Source of the DNA: Candidatus Obscuribacter sp.
GTDB lineage: Bacteria; Cyanobacteriota; Vampirovibrionia; Obscuribacterales; Obscuribacteraceae
NCBI GenBank assembly: GCA_016718315.1
Contig: JADKDV010000001.1
Location: forward strand, 1,240,001-1,304,000
Length of the DNA: 64,000 bases
Reading direction: 5' to 3'
In this document: piece by piece, positions 54,790 to 63,575 of the stretch
Layout: each line of letters opens with the position of its first letter
How positions within the stretch are numbered: position 1 is the first letter of the stretch
Notes under the pieces: model-generated
Seen by the model: the letters and a program-made list of their open reading frames with translations, nothing else
What the model was told of the DNA's origin: nothing
The model's database searches: none
Translations under genes and position numbers: made by a program

Positions 54790-55824
54790 ATGCAAGAGAA
54801 TGACAATAAGAAAAACCAATTGAAGACCACTAACGGCCGCCTATTTTACGAAGTAGAAGCTGGTGACAGCCTGGCTAGCATCTCTTTAAAGCACTATGGA
54901 GACGCTCGTTTTGCCAGATTGATCTTTACTATCAATCGCGGTGAAATCCCAATCCGCTGCGACGGATTCAACACATTTGCCTATATTTTTCCGGGTCAGC
55001 GTGTGCTTTTGCCCAACAAAAGTGAAGCAGATGTGTATCGACGTAACTTCCTCACAGAAAGCTCACGGTCTAAATTTGATCTGGCACACTATGCCAGACC
55101 GGCAATGCCTTCAGACAGCATACCAGCCGAACTCATGCCAGGACGTCCTAGCAGCTATGGCTGGGGCGAGCCAAAAGCAGACGATAGCAATAGCTTTAGT
55201 AATAACACCAAATATAGTATTACCCCAGCGATTCCAAACGCACCAGCTATTCCACAATTTCAATTAGTGTCAGTTAGAGAATCAGCGCCAAAAGAAGTGG
55301 CTATAAATCCATCTCGTATCATGGCCGCTTTTGAAGAATGTCTCGGTCACGAGACAATTAATATGCAACCAACAGATATCCAGCCAAGAATCGAGATTAC
55401 CCAGACAAATAAACCGGTAATTGAAGAGATCATAACTCAAAGAATTGAAGAAGATGAAAACCTCTTTGGCAAACAAGGCACACTGGAGATTGTTACGCTA
55501 TCTCACTATTGCAGAGTGATGAAGTTTGATTCCTTTGAAAATCTGGACGAATTAGTAATCAAATTACAAATCTTTGACAATCAAAAATGGCTGACGATTT
55601 CGTCCTATGCCATCACTCGTGATATCACGTCACGCAGCTCGCATGGACCAGATGGCAGCGTCGATAGAGTCAATATCGAACTACCGACTACAGTTGCCAA
55701 AGAGCTTTCGCTCAATGATTTCACAAAAAATTGGAAGAACTATACCAAGATCTACTTTAATCAAAAGGAAAAAATCAAACTACAGCAAGTGGCCACACTA
55801 CATGCTTACAAAACAGCAGTGTAG
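54790..55824 (+). CDS. Small LysM protein with the shared C-terminal domain
   Basis: The 344-residue protein is the minimal member of the family. It has one LysM-like domain at about 15-80 (FYEVEAGDSLASISLKHYGDAR to PGQRVLLPNKSEADVYRRN), a linker of ~130 residues, and the C-terminal domain at about 235-330. That domain matches both large neighbours at the motif level: CRVMKFD, a central W, GPDGSVDRVNIELP and NWKNY. It is divergent from the 1639-residue gene. AGGA lies 9 bases before the ATG. No signal peptide is visible, as in the larger relatives. Confidence 0.85.
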   Translation: MQENDNKKNQLKTTNGRLFYEVEAGDSLASISLKHYGDARFARLIFTINRGEIPIRCDGFNTFAYIFPGQRVLLPNKSEADVYRRNFLTESSRSKFDLAHYARPAMPSDSIPAELMPGRPSSYGWGEPKADDSNSFSNNTKYSITPAIPNAPAIPQFQLVSVRESAPKEVAINPSRIMAAFEECLGHETINMQPTDIQPRIEITQTNKPVIEEIITQRIEEDENLFGKQGTLEIVTLSHYCRVMKFDSFENLDELVIKLQIFDNQKWLTISSYAITRDITSRSSHGPDGSVDRVNIELPTTVAKELSLNDFTKNWKNYTKIYFNQKEKIKLQQVATLHAYKTAV

Positions 55825-56886
55825 TTAATCGACCACTTTTAAAGTTGGCAGATGTCCTTCACCGGGTTCTTCGTATACTGACTGAGTCATGGTCAAATCA
55901 ATTAACCGTTGTAATTTCTCAATTACTTCGGGCAACATGATGCGCCCCATGCATTCGCCGCTATCGCTTGGACCGGCCAACTTACAGTGCTTTTCAAAAC
56001 GACACTGACAGCTCGGGCTTTGATCCAGTATATAGTCAAAATATCCATAAGGACCACTGCGAGCCGGATAGGTCGGACCATACAGTCCTATGACCGGTGT
56101 ACCCACCGCCACAGCAATATGTGCTGGACCAGTGTCTCCGGAGATAACCACATCGCAACACTTAAGCACGGCTGCTGTTTCGTCGAGCTTAAGTTGACCA
56201 CAAAAATTGAGACAACGACCGTCCAGCTCGGCATTTATGCGCTGAGCCAATTCAAAGTCGTCGGCTCCACCAATTAAAACGATAGCATGGCTGTCAAGTG
56301 CGAGAATATGTCTCAAAAGATAGACCCAGCCATCAAACAACCAGGCCCGGTGGGGTCTAAGCTGACCTACACCAGGTACGATACCAATGAGCGGGCGCAT
56401 CTCTGCGTTGCCCTGTGACATCAGTTGCGGTACCAGCTCCTCAGCTATGGCATCAGGAAAAATCGTGGGAAACAACTTTTGAGGGGTTATTGGACATATT
56501 GACTTAATGGTTTCGAGAAAATTACCGACAGCATGCTGTTGGTCTGGACCGTCGTTGGCGTTTTTTTGATAGCGAAATACATCCAATTTGCCAAAGAGGG
56601 GCATAAGCAACCCACGAGTAGAATTGGACAGATCGATAAATAAATCGGGCTTGAGACCTAATAGAATCTTGCGCTGCTCCAAAAATCCTAGCTCTTTATT
56701 GAAGTCAATGAAGTCATCGATATGCGGACATAGGCTAAGTAGGAGTGGTCTTAAACTGGCATGGGACCAATATGTTATTTTTGCGCCAGGAAAATTTTGC
56801 TTGAGAGTAGATGCAACAGGGGTAGCCAATACGGCGTCCCCGATAGCTGCTGGATGGAAGATGACTATGTTTGAGTAATGTGGCAT
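55825..56886 (-). CDS. Heptosyltransferase-like glycosyltransferase (GT9 family)
   Basis: GT9 enzymes add heptose from ADP-heptose to the inner core of lipopolysaccharide. The 353-residue protein starts with IVIFHPAAIGDAVLATPV, the family's GD-loop. It ends with the nucleotide-sugar motif SGDTGPAHIAVAVGTPVIGLYGPT, followed by a Cys-rich stretch CQCRFEKHC. The ATG at 56886 is preferred over the TTG at 56913, because the domain begins directly after it. The stop abuts the end of the LysM gene on the other strand. This supports an outer membrane with LPS-like glycolipid, although the exact acceptor is unknown. Confidence 0.87.
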   Translation of the reverse strand: MPHYSNIVIFHPAAIGDAVLATPVASTLKQNFPGAKITYWSHASLRPLLLSLCPHIDDFIDFNKELGFLEQRKILLGLKPDLFIDLSNSTRGLLMPLFGKLDVFRYQKNANDGPDQQHAVGNFLETIKSICPITPQKLFPTIFPDAIAEELVPQLMSQGNAEMRPLIGIVPGVGQLRPHRAWLFDGWVYLLRHILALDSHAIVLIGGADDFELAQRINAELDGRCLNFCGQLKLDETAAVLKCCDVVISGDTGPAHIAVAVGTPVIGLYGPTYPARSGPYGYFDYILDQSPSCQCRFEKHCKLAGPSDSGECMGRIMLPEVIEKLQRLIDLTMTQSVYEEPGEGHLPTLKVVD

Positions 56887-56968
56887 ATGCGCTGGTGGTA
56901 GTGTTTGACTCAAAAACTTGCTAAGGCTTCACTAGACTTATTGGAATTTTGACTTATTATTATCAGAT

Positions 56969-57283
56969 ATGACGCACGAAACCTATTATGTTTTGGGTTG
57001 GCCCCAACCCTCCGGAAAAATTGCCATCCTCTGTAGATCCAGAGGTAATAACCCGGGTCCGGCTTATTGCTGGACGAAGAGAGAAGCAATTCAACTACGT
57101 ACTCGACTCGCCAACGACAAGCGCGGGGACCAGAATCCCTCAGCCCGTCGCATTATTCGCCAGTTGCTAGTATACCGGTATCTATCCAATCACCCACTGC
57201 CATGGCGCAATGGTGACCTCTGGGTATACCTCGATCCAGGTTATCTGGAGGCTCTTGAAGCCGGGCTCGCTCCAGCTTATTAA
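56969..57283 (+). CDS. Small protein of unknown function with its own terminator
   Basis: The 104-residue protein reads MTHETYYVLGWPQPSGKIA and ends WVYLDPGYLEALEAGLAPAY. It is rich in Arg, Trp and Tyr and lacks a signal peptide or membrane helix. It may be a small folded cytoplasmic protein. It stands divergent from the GT9 gene and is followed at 18 bases by a strong terminator, so it is a monocistronic unit, which favours a real gene. I recognise no family. No clear Shine-Dalgarno precedes the ATG. Confidence 0.6.
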   Translation: MTHETYYVLGWPQPSGKIAILCRSRGNNPGPAYCWTKREAIQLRTRLANDKRGDQNPSARRIIRQLLVYRYLSNHPLPWRNGDLWVYLDPGYLEALEAGLAPAY

Positions 57284-57300
57284 AATGTCATCAAGATTAA

Positions 57301-57335
57301 AAAGGAGGGATCGATTTTTCGGTCCCTCCTTTTTT
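57301..57335 (+). terminator. Rho-independent terminator
   Basis: AAAGGAGGGA (57301-57310) pairs with TCCCTCCTTT (57323-57332), and the T run continues after it. The stem is strong and GC-rich. It ends the 104-residue gene. Confidence 0.9.
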
Positions 57336-57488
57336 CATGTGAATTTCACGGTTCACTAACATTTTTTTCGTACATTGAGTGCATCAGGCAGCGTTTGCTT
57401 CCAAATTACTAGTTTTCCTCACCCACGCCATAGACAGCCATCCCCACCGGTGGCTGCTCTTACTTAGCCTTTTTCTAAATGGAAAGAT

Positions 57489-58799
57489 ATGCCAGACAAT
57501 AACGAAGTACAAGAAAGCCCACGGGAGTCACGAGCAGAGGCACCTCCAGCCAGCTTGCAAGCCTCCGACGTGAGTCCGAGTGCCAGCGATGTACAAAACG
57601 CTAATCGCACCGGTATGGATTCGGCTCAAAACACCGTCAACAAAGATTTTGGTACACCGTCAATCGGGGATATGACACAAGAAGCCGGTATGTCAAAGAC
57701 CGACAAGACCCCCAAACCAGAAAAGTCCAATGCTGATGATTCAAAAATGGAGGTAGAACCAAAGGACCAAGACCTTTACAAAACACCGGTAGAACAATAC
57801 CCAGGGCGCAAACCTGAAATCAGTGATGATCAAGGTCGCAATCTCGACCGCCCGGCCAGACCACAACCTTATGAAGCGCCTAAAGACAACCGCGAATCCG
57901 GCAAACTGGAAAGTAACGAAGGCGAGAACCCAAAATCATTTGAACATCAATCACCCGAAGACAAAAGCAAAACAAACTTTGAGTTTGGCGAAAACGGCAA
58001 AGTCGACTCGCGCACAACAACTGACACAGCATCAGGTAACCAGGAAAGAGTCAAATATGATGGCGATGGTAAAGCCCAATCAAAAGAAGTAAATAAACCA
58101 GGTGAAGCACCAGAGAGCCAGCCTGTAGACCCCAACGACACAGCCAAAGCTGAATACGACGAAAACGGCAAATTAACAAGCATTGCCACAACTAAAGGAA
58201 ATGAAAAATCAGAATACAACTTTAGCGATGGCGAGCTTAAATCAAAGCACACTCAAAATAGTGGTGAAGTCACAAAAGGAGCTGATGGCAAGGAAAAAGT
58301 CGTCGGCAGATCAGACAGTCGCACAGCCTTTGAGGATGGCAAAGAGTTTGAGTCGCAAAAGACAAACTATAACGATGAGGGCGTGAGAACAAATCAGGTC
58401 AACAAACGGGACAATACAACAACTACTAAACACTACGATAAGGCTGGAGAAAACGTAGAAAAAACAGAAAAGTTAGGGTCTACATATCACAGCATGGAGC
58501 GCGATTTTGCAGATCGCAAACAAGTGGACACAGTAAATGTGCTGGGCAGAATGTCCCGCGACACAACTTATACGGACGGTAGCACTAAATCTGAGAGCTA
58601 CAACCCACACACCAAAGAAAGAACAATGTCGGCTACAAAAGACGGTTACCGAGCTGAAATGCGCGACGATCCCAAATCACACCAATCGACTTTTTATGAC
58701 AAATCAGGCCAGTGGCAAAGATATGACCTCAATAAAAATAGCGGCATCATGACCGAAACCGGCAGTGATGGTCGCAGAATAGTGAGCAGAGGAAGTTAA
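57489..58799 (+). CDS. Hydrophilic protein with YD/RHS-like repeats
   Basis: The 436-residue protein has a disordered charged N-terminus (to ~160). It then contains beta-repeat sequence of the type seen in RHS/YD and MORN-like proteins: FEFGENGKVDSRT, VKYDGDGKAQSKEV, AEYDENGKLTSIAT and TTYTDGSTKSESYN. This style matches residues ~470-1465 of the giant neighbour, so the two may share an origin or partner. No signal peptide, membrane helix or toxin domain is visible. No clear ribosome binding site precedes the ATG. The function is not known; cell-surface or secreted interaction is a guess. Confidence 0.75.
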   Translation: MPDNNEVQESPRESRAEAPPASLQASDVSPSASDVQNANRTGMDSAQNTVNKDFGTPSIGDMTQEAGMSKTDKTPKPEKSNADDSKMEVEPKDQDLYKTPVEQYPGRKPEISDDQGRNLDRPARPQPYEAPKDNRESGKLESNEGENPKSFEHQSPEDKSKTNFEFGENGKVDSRTTTDTASGNQERVKYDGDGKAQSKEVNKPGEAPESQPVDPNDTAKAEYDENGKLTSIATTKGNEKSEYNFSDGELKSKHTQNSGEVTKGADGKEKVVGRSDSRTAFEDGKEFESQKTNYNDEGVRTNQVNKRDNTTTTKHYDKAGENVEKTEKLGSTYHSMERDFADRKQVDTVNVLGRMSRDTTYTDGSTKSESYNPHTKERTMSATKDGYRAEMRDDPKSHQSTFYDKSGQWQRYDLNKNSGIMTETGSDGRRIVSRGS

Positions 58800-58883
58800 G
58801 ACTGAATGGTATCACTTTAGCAAATAATTGATGCTTTGGTGCCTATTCTGTTAAGCTGCTCCTGTGAGTAGCAGGTATCCCTT

Positions 58884-59828
58884 TTGTCTGACGATAAAAC
58901 TCCCAGCACACTGCGTATAGCTCTGGCATTTTTAGCTATCTATGTTGTCTGGGGCTCCACCTACGTTGCCATCAAATTCTCGCTGGAGAGTTTACCGCCG
59001 TTTTTAATGGCCGCCATTAGATTTACTATCGCTGGCATCCTCATGAGCATCTGGTGCAAATTGCAGGGAGCGCCAGCTCCCAAGCGCGAAAACATCTTAC
59101 CAACTTTTATTTTAGGGATTTTATTACTTGTCTTTGGTAGCACGGGAGTAGTCCTGGCCGAAAAATCAGTGCCATCAGGACTGGTATCACTGCTTGTGAC
59201 AACAGTACCTATCTATATTGTCCTTTTACAATGGCTCAGACCCGGCGGCACAAGACCGACACTACGAGTAATTGCGGGATTGGCGATGGGACTAATCGGC
59301 ATGCTCTTACTTTTGGATCCTCGACTTGTCCACGACAACGAGAGCATCGACTATGTAGGGGTGAGCTATGTATTAGTCGGAGCATTAGGCTCAGCCATTG
59401 GTGTACTTTACGCACCCAAAGCCAAGCTACCCGTCTCACAACAGGTAGCAGCGGCGATGGAGATGCTTGGAGCGGGAGTGGCACTCTTTTTTATAGCCTT
59501 TTGCTGCGGCGAGTATTCATACTTTGCCGCCCCTCATATCAGCCTTAAATCAATTCTGTCCATGGTCTATTTGATTGTGTTTGGCTCGATGGTAGCTTTT
59601 TCGGCCTATGCCTGGCTTTTAAAGGTCGTCAGTCCCTCTCGCGTTGCTACTTACGCTTACGTCAACCCAGTAGTAGCACTGCTTTTAGGTTGGCTTTTGG
59701 CCGGCGAGCCCCTTACTGCAAGCTCAATTATTGGCTCAGGGGTAGTGCTCTCGGCGGTATGGTTAATCACTCAAGCAAATAGCGGAAACAAAACGGCCCC
59801 CGCCAACGCCTCAATCAAAAGCAAGTAA
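58884..59828 (+). CDS. EamA/DMT-family transporter (YedA-like)
   Basis: The 314-residue membrane protein has about ten hydrophobic segments in two EamA halves. The N-terminal FLAIYVVWGSTYVAIKFSLESLPPF is the standard opening of the RhaT/YedA branch of the drug/metabolite transporter superfamily. The second half carries the conserved FGSMVAFSAYAWLLK and RVATYAYVNPVVALLLGWLL segments. Members export amino acids or small metabolites at the inner membrane. The start is TTG at 58884. The neighbours do not suggest a substrate. Confidence 0.9.
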   Translation: MSDDKTPSTLRIALAFLAIYVVWGSTYVAIKFSLESLPPFLMAAIRFTIAGILMSIWCKLQGAPAPKRENILPTFILGILLLVFGSTGVVLAEKSVPSGLVSLLVTTVPIYIVLLQWLRPGGTRPTLRVIAGLAMGLIGMLLLLDPRLVHDNESIDYVGVSYVLVGALGSAIGVLYAPKAKLPVSQQVAAAMEMLGAGVALFFIAFCCGEYSYFAAPHISLKSILSMVYLIVFGSMVAFSAYAWLLKVVSPSRVATYAYVNPVVALLLGWLLAGEPLTASSIIGSGVVLSAVWLITQANSGNKTAPANASIKSK

Positions 59829-59863
59829 AAATGGCAAAATAATGCACTCCAGGGAGTTGAGAC

Positions 59864-60106
59864 ATGTTTAAACACTTAATTGGCGTCCTATCACTACTGT
59901 CAATCATGGCAATTAATGCTGCTTTTGCCGACACCGAAGTGAAGACGTATACAAAAAAAGATGGCACGGTAGTTAAAAGTTATACGCGCAAAGCCAAGGT
60001 AAAGGCAGCACCAGAGATGATCGAAGTAAAAAGCTACAAGCGCAAAGACGGCACAGTCGTAAAAGGCTATACAAAAGAGAAGCTGGTTAAGTCCTCAGCC
60101 AAGTAA
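59864..60106 (+). CDS. Small secreted protein with two KDGTVVK repeats
   Basis: The 80-residue precursor has a signal peptide (MFKHLIGVLSLLSIMAINAAFA, cleavage expected after AFA). The mature ~58 residues contain two copies of one unit: VKTYTKKDGTVVKSYTRK and VKSYKRKDGTVVKGYTKE. The mature part is very basic and could bind nucleic acid, polyphosphate or cell-wall polymers. GGGAG lies 7 bases before the ATG, supporting the start. It follows the DMT gene by 35 bases and may share its transcript. Family not recognised. Confidence 0.75.
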   Translation: MFKHLIGVLSLLSIMAINAAFADTEVKTYTKKDGTVVKSYTRKAKVKAAPEMIEVKSYKRKDGTVVKGYTKEKLVKSSAK

Positions 60107-60302
60107 ACTCTGAATAAGATCCAGAGAGCATTATCGAATTAATCAACAAAAGTGGGATTTCGCGTTAGCACTGCCACGGATTCGACACTTTAATTGTGTA
60201 ACTTCTCATCACTGATAAGACACTTCACCCCTCCGGTGTCCTGCCAGTAGCAGCTACCCACTGCACCCAAACCTTTTTCTTTTTAGGGGTTACAAACTTA
60301 CT

Positions 60303-61619
60303 ATGTACAACCTGGCAAATTTTGCGTCTAATCGTCGTCTTATCGCTCTGTTGGTCTTGCTTGCTAGCTTGCAACTAACTTGCCCTGAAGCCAGAGCACA
60401 GGGTATTGCCTTTAACATCGCAGGAATGCGAGTCCAGGTTGGTAAGGGCGGCGTTGGCATAATGCCCTTACCTCCTCAATTTGCTCCACAGCCCAGCTAT
60501 TTTGCCAATCCCACCATACAGCAAGGTTTTACGCCAGCTCTTATGCCAGGCCTCATGCCAGGCTATGGTCAATACGGTCAAAACTTAAATCACAACGGCA
60601 TGGTTAATGCAGTACCGGTGATGTCGCCGCAGCAGATTGCTCGCCGTCAGGCTGTCACACTGGTCAATCATGGTCTTGAGTTGAGCAAGAATGGCGATGA
60701 ACAGGGAGCTTACAAATGTTGGGCCGAGGCTGCCAAAATAGATCCCAGTGATAGCACAGCCTGGTACAACCTGACTGGTGCTGCCAGTACACTGGGTCGT
60801 CTGGATGAAGCAATCTGGCTCGCTAAAGAATATCTCAAACGCTTCCCCACACAACGAGCAGCAAAGATGCGCGATTTGCTTGCCATGGTAGAAGAAGAAA
60901 AGAAAACCCAGGACGAAAAAAGATCTGCTTTTGGCACGAGCACTACAGACTATCTGCCCTTTGTCTCAAACAAGGGACAACTCAATCGCTGGAATCTTCA
61001 AAAGATGCCACTCAAAGTTTATATAGCGCCCACAACCGAAACACCTGGAGCACAACCACACTGGCACCAGATTATCCAGCAATCATTTGACCAGTGGTCA
61101 AAAGCAACTGGTGGACGGATTTACTTCAAGCAAGTAACGAGTGCTGCAGAGTCTGACATCGAGTGTCATTTTGCCAAGGACAAAAACGGTTTACCTGATA
61201 AAAATGCCAATGAACTGGGGCTGGCTACCACGAGTCTGTCCGGATATGGCGATATCGTGCACTCACAGATCCATCTGCTCACCCGCGAACCCTCAGGTCC
61301 AAATCGCAACAAGTCTCTTAGCGACAACCTATTTAACCAAACTGCACTGCATGAGATTGGTCACTCGCTGGGTCTAATAGGGCACAGCGATAAAGCCAGC
61401 GACGTAATGTACTTTATGGTCAGCATAGGCGAATGTCAAAATCCGGGACTTAGCGCTAGAGACGTAAGCACCATGGTCAGCCTATACAATGCGCCGCAGC
61501 CAGTACGCGATATGCAAAATGATGAGCAAATTTCTGCAGTATCCAATGCTGGAGTTGACGGTCAAGTTGTAGATAACGATGACTACATGGCTTTGAGTCA
61601 ATTGGCTCAGGGTCGTTGA
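60303..61619 (+). CDS. Secreted matrixin-like metalloprotease with TPR segment
   Basis: The 438-residue protein has a signal peptide (hydrophobic core LIALLVLLASLQL, cleavage after ARA near 33). A Pro/Met/Gln-rich stretch follows, then about two TPR units at ~110-200. The C-terminal peptidase domain runs from ~225 to 405. The zinc site is HEIGHSLGLIGH at 350-361: His350, Glu351, His354, with His361 after one extra residue compared with the usual HExxHxxGxxH. The Met-turn DVMYFM follows as expected for metzincins. It probably degrades extracellular or envelope proteins. The ATG has no strong ribosome binding site. Confidence 0.87.
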   Translation: MYNLANFASNRRLIALLVLLASLQLTCPEARAQGIAFNIAGMRVQVGKGGVGIMPLPPQFAPQPSYFANPTIQQGFTPALMPGLMPGYGQYGQNLNHNGMVNAVPVMSPQQIARRQAVTLVNHGLELSKNGDEQGAYKCWAEAAKIDPSDSTAWYNLTGAASTLGRLDEAIWLAKEYLKRFPTQRAAKMRDLLAMVEEEKKTQDEKRSAFGTSTTDYLPFVSNKGQLNRWNLQKMPLKVYIAPTTETPGAQPHWHQIIQQSFDQWSKATGGRIYFKQVTSAAESDIECHFAKDKNGLPDKNANELGLATTSLSGYGDIVHSQIHLLTREPSGPNRNKSLSDNLFNQTALHEIGHSLGLIGHSDKASDVMYFMVSIGECQNPGLSARDVSTMVSLYNAPQPVRDMQNDEQISAVSNAGVDGQVVDNDDYMALSQLAQGR

Positions 61620-61737
61620 TTCACCGGAGCAAATAAGTACACCAAGCTCTAGAAGAAGGCTTCGATAATAGCATTCGGGTCTGTGGTTTTCGATCTGCCT
61701 TAGTTTGGGTAAATATCGAGCATTGGAGATTTTACCT

Positions 61738-62793
61738 GTGCCGAACGACCACACCAACGATACCAGCGAAAATGCGCGTCGCAAAGGTGCCGCGCGTATC
61801 GAGGTACCGCAAGCGCAAGACGTAGCCGAAGCACAAAATACAGGAGCTCAGAAGATCAATCAGGTCGAAGCCGCGAGGACAAATAGACACAGCGGCAGCG
61901 CTGGTGGCGATCAAGAATTGAGCATCGAGATTGACTTCGGTGACGGACGCAAATCTTCGCGTGTAAACGTTTTGACAGAAGCATGCGCAAGTCAAAAAGC
62001 GGACGCACATCAAACGCAAGAGCAAGCAAAAGCAACTCCGCAAGAACTATCTCAAAAACCGGTGCAAATTGGTGGATTAAAATATGATCCGTTGTCGGTG
62101 ATGGCAATGAAAGACCAAACACCTGAAATTGTTACCGACGCGACAAACGCAATTGCAGACAGAACGGCCGCAGGTGTTGCCCACAAGTATTCAGAAGTTG
62201 AGCTACTAGCCTGGAAGCCAGAGGACCTGATCCCAAAAGTCAAAGTAGATCAGCGCATTAAAGATAGTCTTTCTGGGTTTATATATCGCGACAAAGAAGA
62301 TGAGCAAATGGACTATGCTGCCTGTGACAAGGCGTACAAAGCGTTTCCAGAGTTTTCACGTCATCCAAATATTGACAAAGACTTGATAGCTGCAATCATT
62401 AGAAATGAGCTGCACTTTTATAGTGCTCTAAAAGACGCACCGGCTGACGGGATTACTAACCTACTGGGCAGTGTGCCACTTCGCTCAAGTACCTCTCTCG
62501 GTCCAGCCCAAATGCAGGAAGGTCACGTAGCAAGACTAATTGAAAAATTTCCACAACTTTCAGATCCACAACTGGGGCACATCACAGGCAACAAAGTCCA
62601 GGCGCTTCTAGACAAAAGCAAGGCACCTTGGTTTGTCGCTGCCTACTTGGCCGAAAGCATAAAAGATCTCGAAGGTGCAAAAAGACCTGTCACGAACGCT
62701 TCTCTAATCCAAAAATATAACAACGGTGGAGAAGTTCATCACAACAACGTGATGAAGCAGCTAGATTGGATCAAAAAACATCACCCTAAGTAG
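61738..62793 (+). CDS. Lysozyme-fold (SLT-like) protein with disordered N-terminus
   Basis: The C-terminal ~150 residues resemble soluble lytic transglycosylases. AAIIRNE has a candidate catalytic Glu224, followed by the SLGPAQM motif at 253-259, an AAYLAESI helix and a YNNGG element near the end. Such enzymes cleave peptidoglycan glycan strands. The first ~200 residues are polar and look disordered, like those of the YD and giant LysM proteins, and there is no signal peptide. The start is GTG 61738 because GGAG lies about nine bases before it; a TTG at 61705 is also open. Its 3' end overlaps a convergent gene by 8 bases. Confidence 0.75.
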   Translation: MPNDHTNDTSENARRKGAARIEVPQAQDVAEAQNTGAQKINQVEAARTNRHSGSAGGDQELSIEIDFGDGRKSSRVNVLTEACASQKADAHQTQEQAKATPQELSQKPVQIGGLKYDPLSVMAMKDQTPEIVTDATNAIADRTAAGVAHKYSEVELLAWKPEDLIPKVKVDQRIKDSLSGFIYRDKEDEQMDYAACDKAYKAFPEFSRHPNIDKDLIAAIIRNELHFYSALKDAPADGITNLLGSVPLRSSTSLGPAQMQEGHVARLIEKFPQLSDPQLGHITGNKVQALLDKSKAPWFVAAYLAESIKDLEGAKRPVTNASLIQKYNNGGEVHHNNVMKQLDWIKKHHPK

Positions 62794-63025
62794 ATTTGCG
62801 CCTCAATAAGCGCTTCTTGGCTTCATCTACGATCAAAATTGCCAAACCGCCAGCCAACAATCCGCCTGCCGCCATTTCAATATGTCTCTGAGTTATTACG
62901 TGCTTAACCTCTTCGACGGTATCTGCTCCTTGAAGCAGGTTATTATCATCAAGCAACCACGCAGCAAAAGAGCCTACGCCAAGAAATACGAGAACAAGAA
63001 ATGTGCGATAAAAAAATGTTTGCAT
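62786..63025 (-). CDS. Small two-helix membrane protein
   Basis: From the ATG at 63025 the 79-residue product begins MQTFFYRTFLVLVFLGVGSF, one hydrophobic segment. After ~25 polar residues a second follows (AAGGLLAGGLAILIV), and it ends in a basic tail KKRLLRRKST, which suggests cytoplasmic termini. An earlier start at 63088 is open but adds residues of no clear character. No ribosome binding site is evident. It may be a small inner-membrane protein; no family recognised. Confidence 0.55.
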   Translation of the reverse strand: MQTFFYRTFLVLVFLGVGSFAAWLLDDNNLLQGADTVEEVKHVITQRHIEMAAGGLLAGGLAILIVDEAKKRLLRRKST

Positions 63026-63088
63026 AGGCAAATTATATACCGTCTCAAACACACAATTTTGATACTTCAAAGTTCTCGCTGGTCCCAC

Positions 63089-63575
63089 ATTCCGTTAGCA
63101 CTCATTGGCGAGCAGATCCACTCAAGACTAGATCTCAAGCCAGATGACACACACACAAGTGAATCGTTAGAGGTGATTGGCGATTCATTAGCGCATCGCT
63201 CAGTGTGTAGCATCAAGAACAAACACTTTGCCTTTAACCGGTACGTAATTATCTATTGTTGCGAATATCAGCTTTGTGAGCGTTAGTTTATCGTTCATTA
63301 AGTCAACAGCTCAATCTAGCCACAAAGGTAAGATGGTCAGCAATTGGTAGACAGAATCGAGAAAACGATTGAACTCGACCGCCTTACCATAAAAACACGC
63401 AAAGCCAAACAGGCTCACAACTTTAGCGAGCGAAATCAAAACTTTTACAACCACACGCATGGTAAAAGCTTTAATCCAACCTTAACCGCCAACCTGTTAG
63501 AAGTAGAGTACAAACTAAGTGACGTTTTCAAGCACTTCCCCTCCCTCCACTCAATAAGCAGCGGAAACCCATCTA
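63089..63575. other. Region without a supported gene upstream of the phosphate transporter
   Basis: Open frames here are short and lack ribosome binding sites. The longest near the transporter starts at TTG 63344 and encodes 80 polar residues (MVDRIEKTIELDRLTIKT) up to 63586, overlapping the transporter start by 11 bases. It could be a real leader gene but nothing else supports it. I find no convincing promoter. Confidence 0.4.

Noticed and set aside
62882..63286. A 134-residue plus-strand open frame
   Set aside because: It overlaps a better-supported minus-strand membrane gene and its translation shows no domain character.
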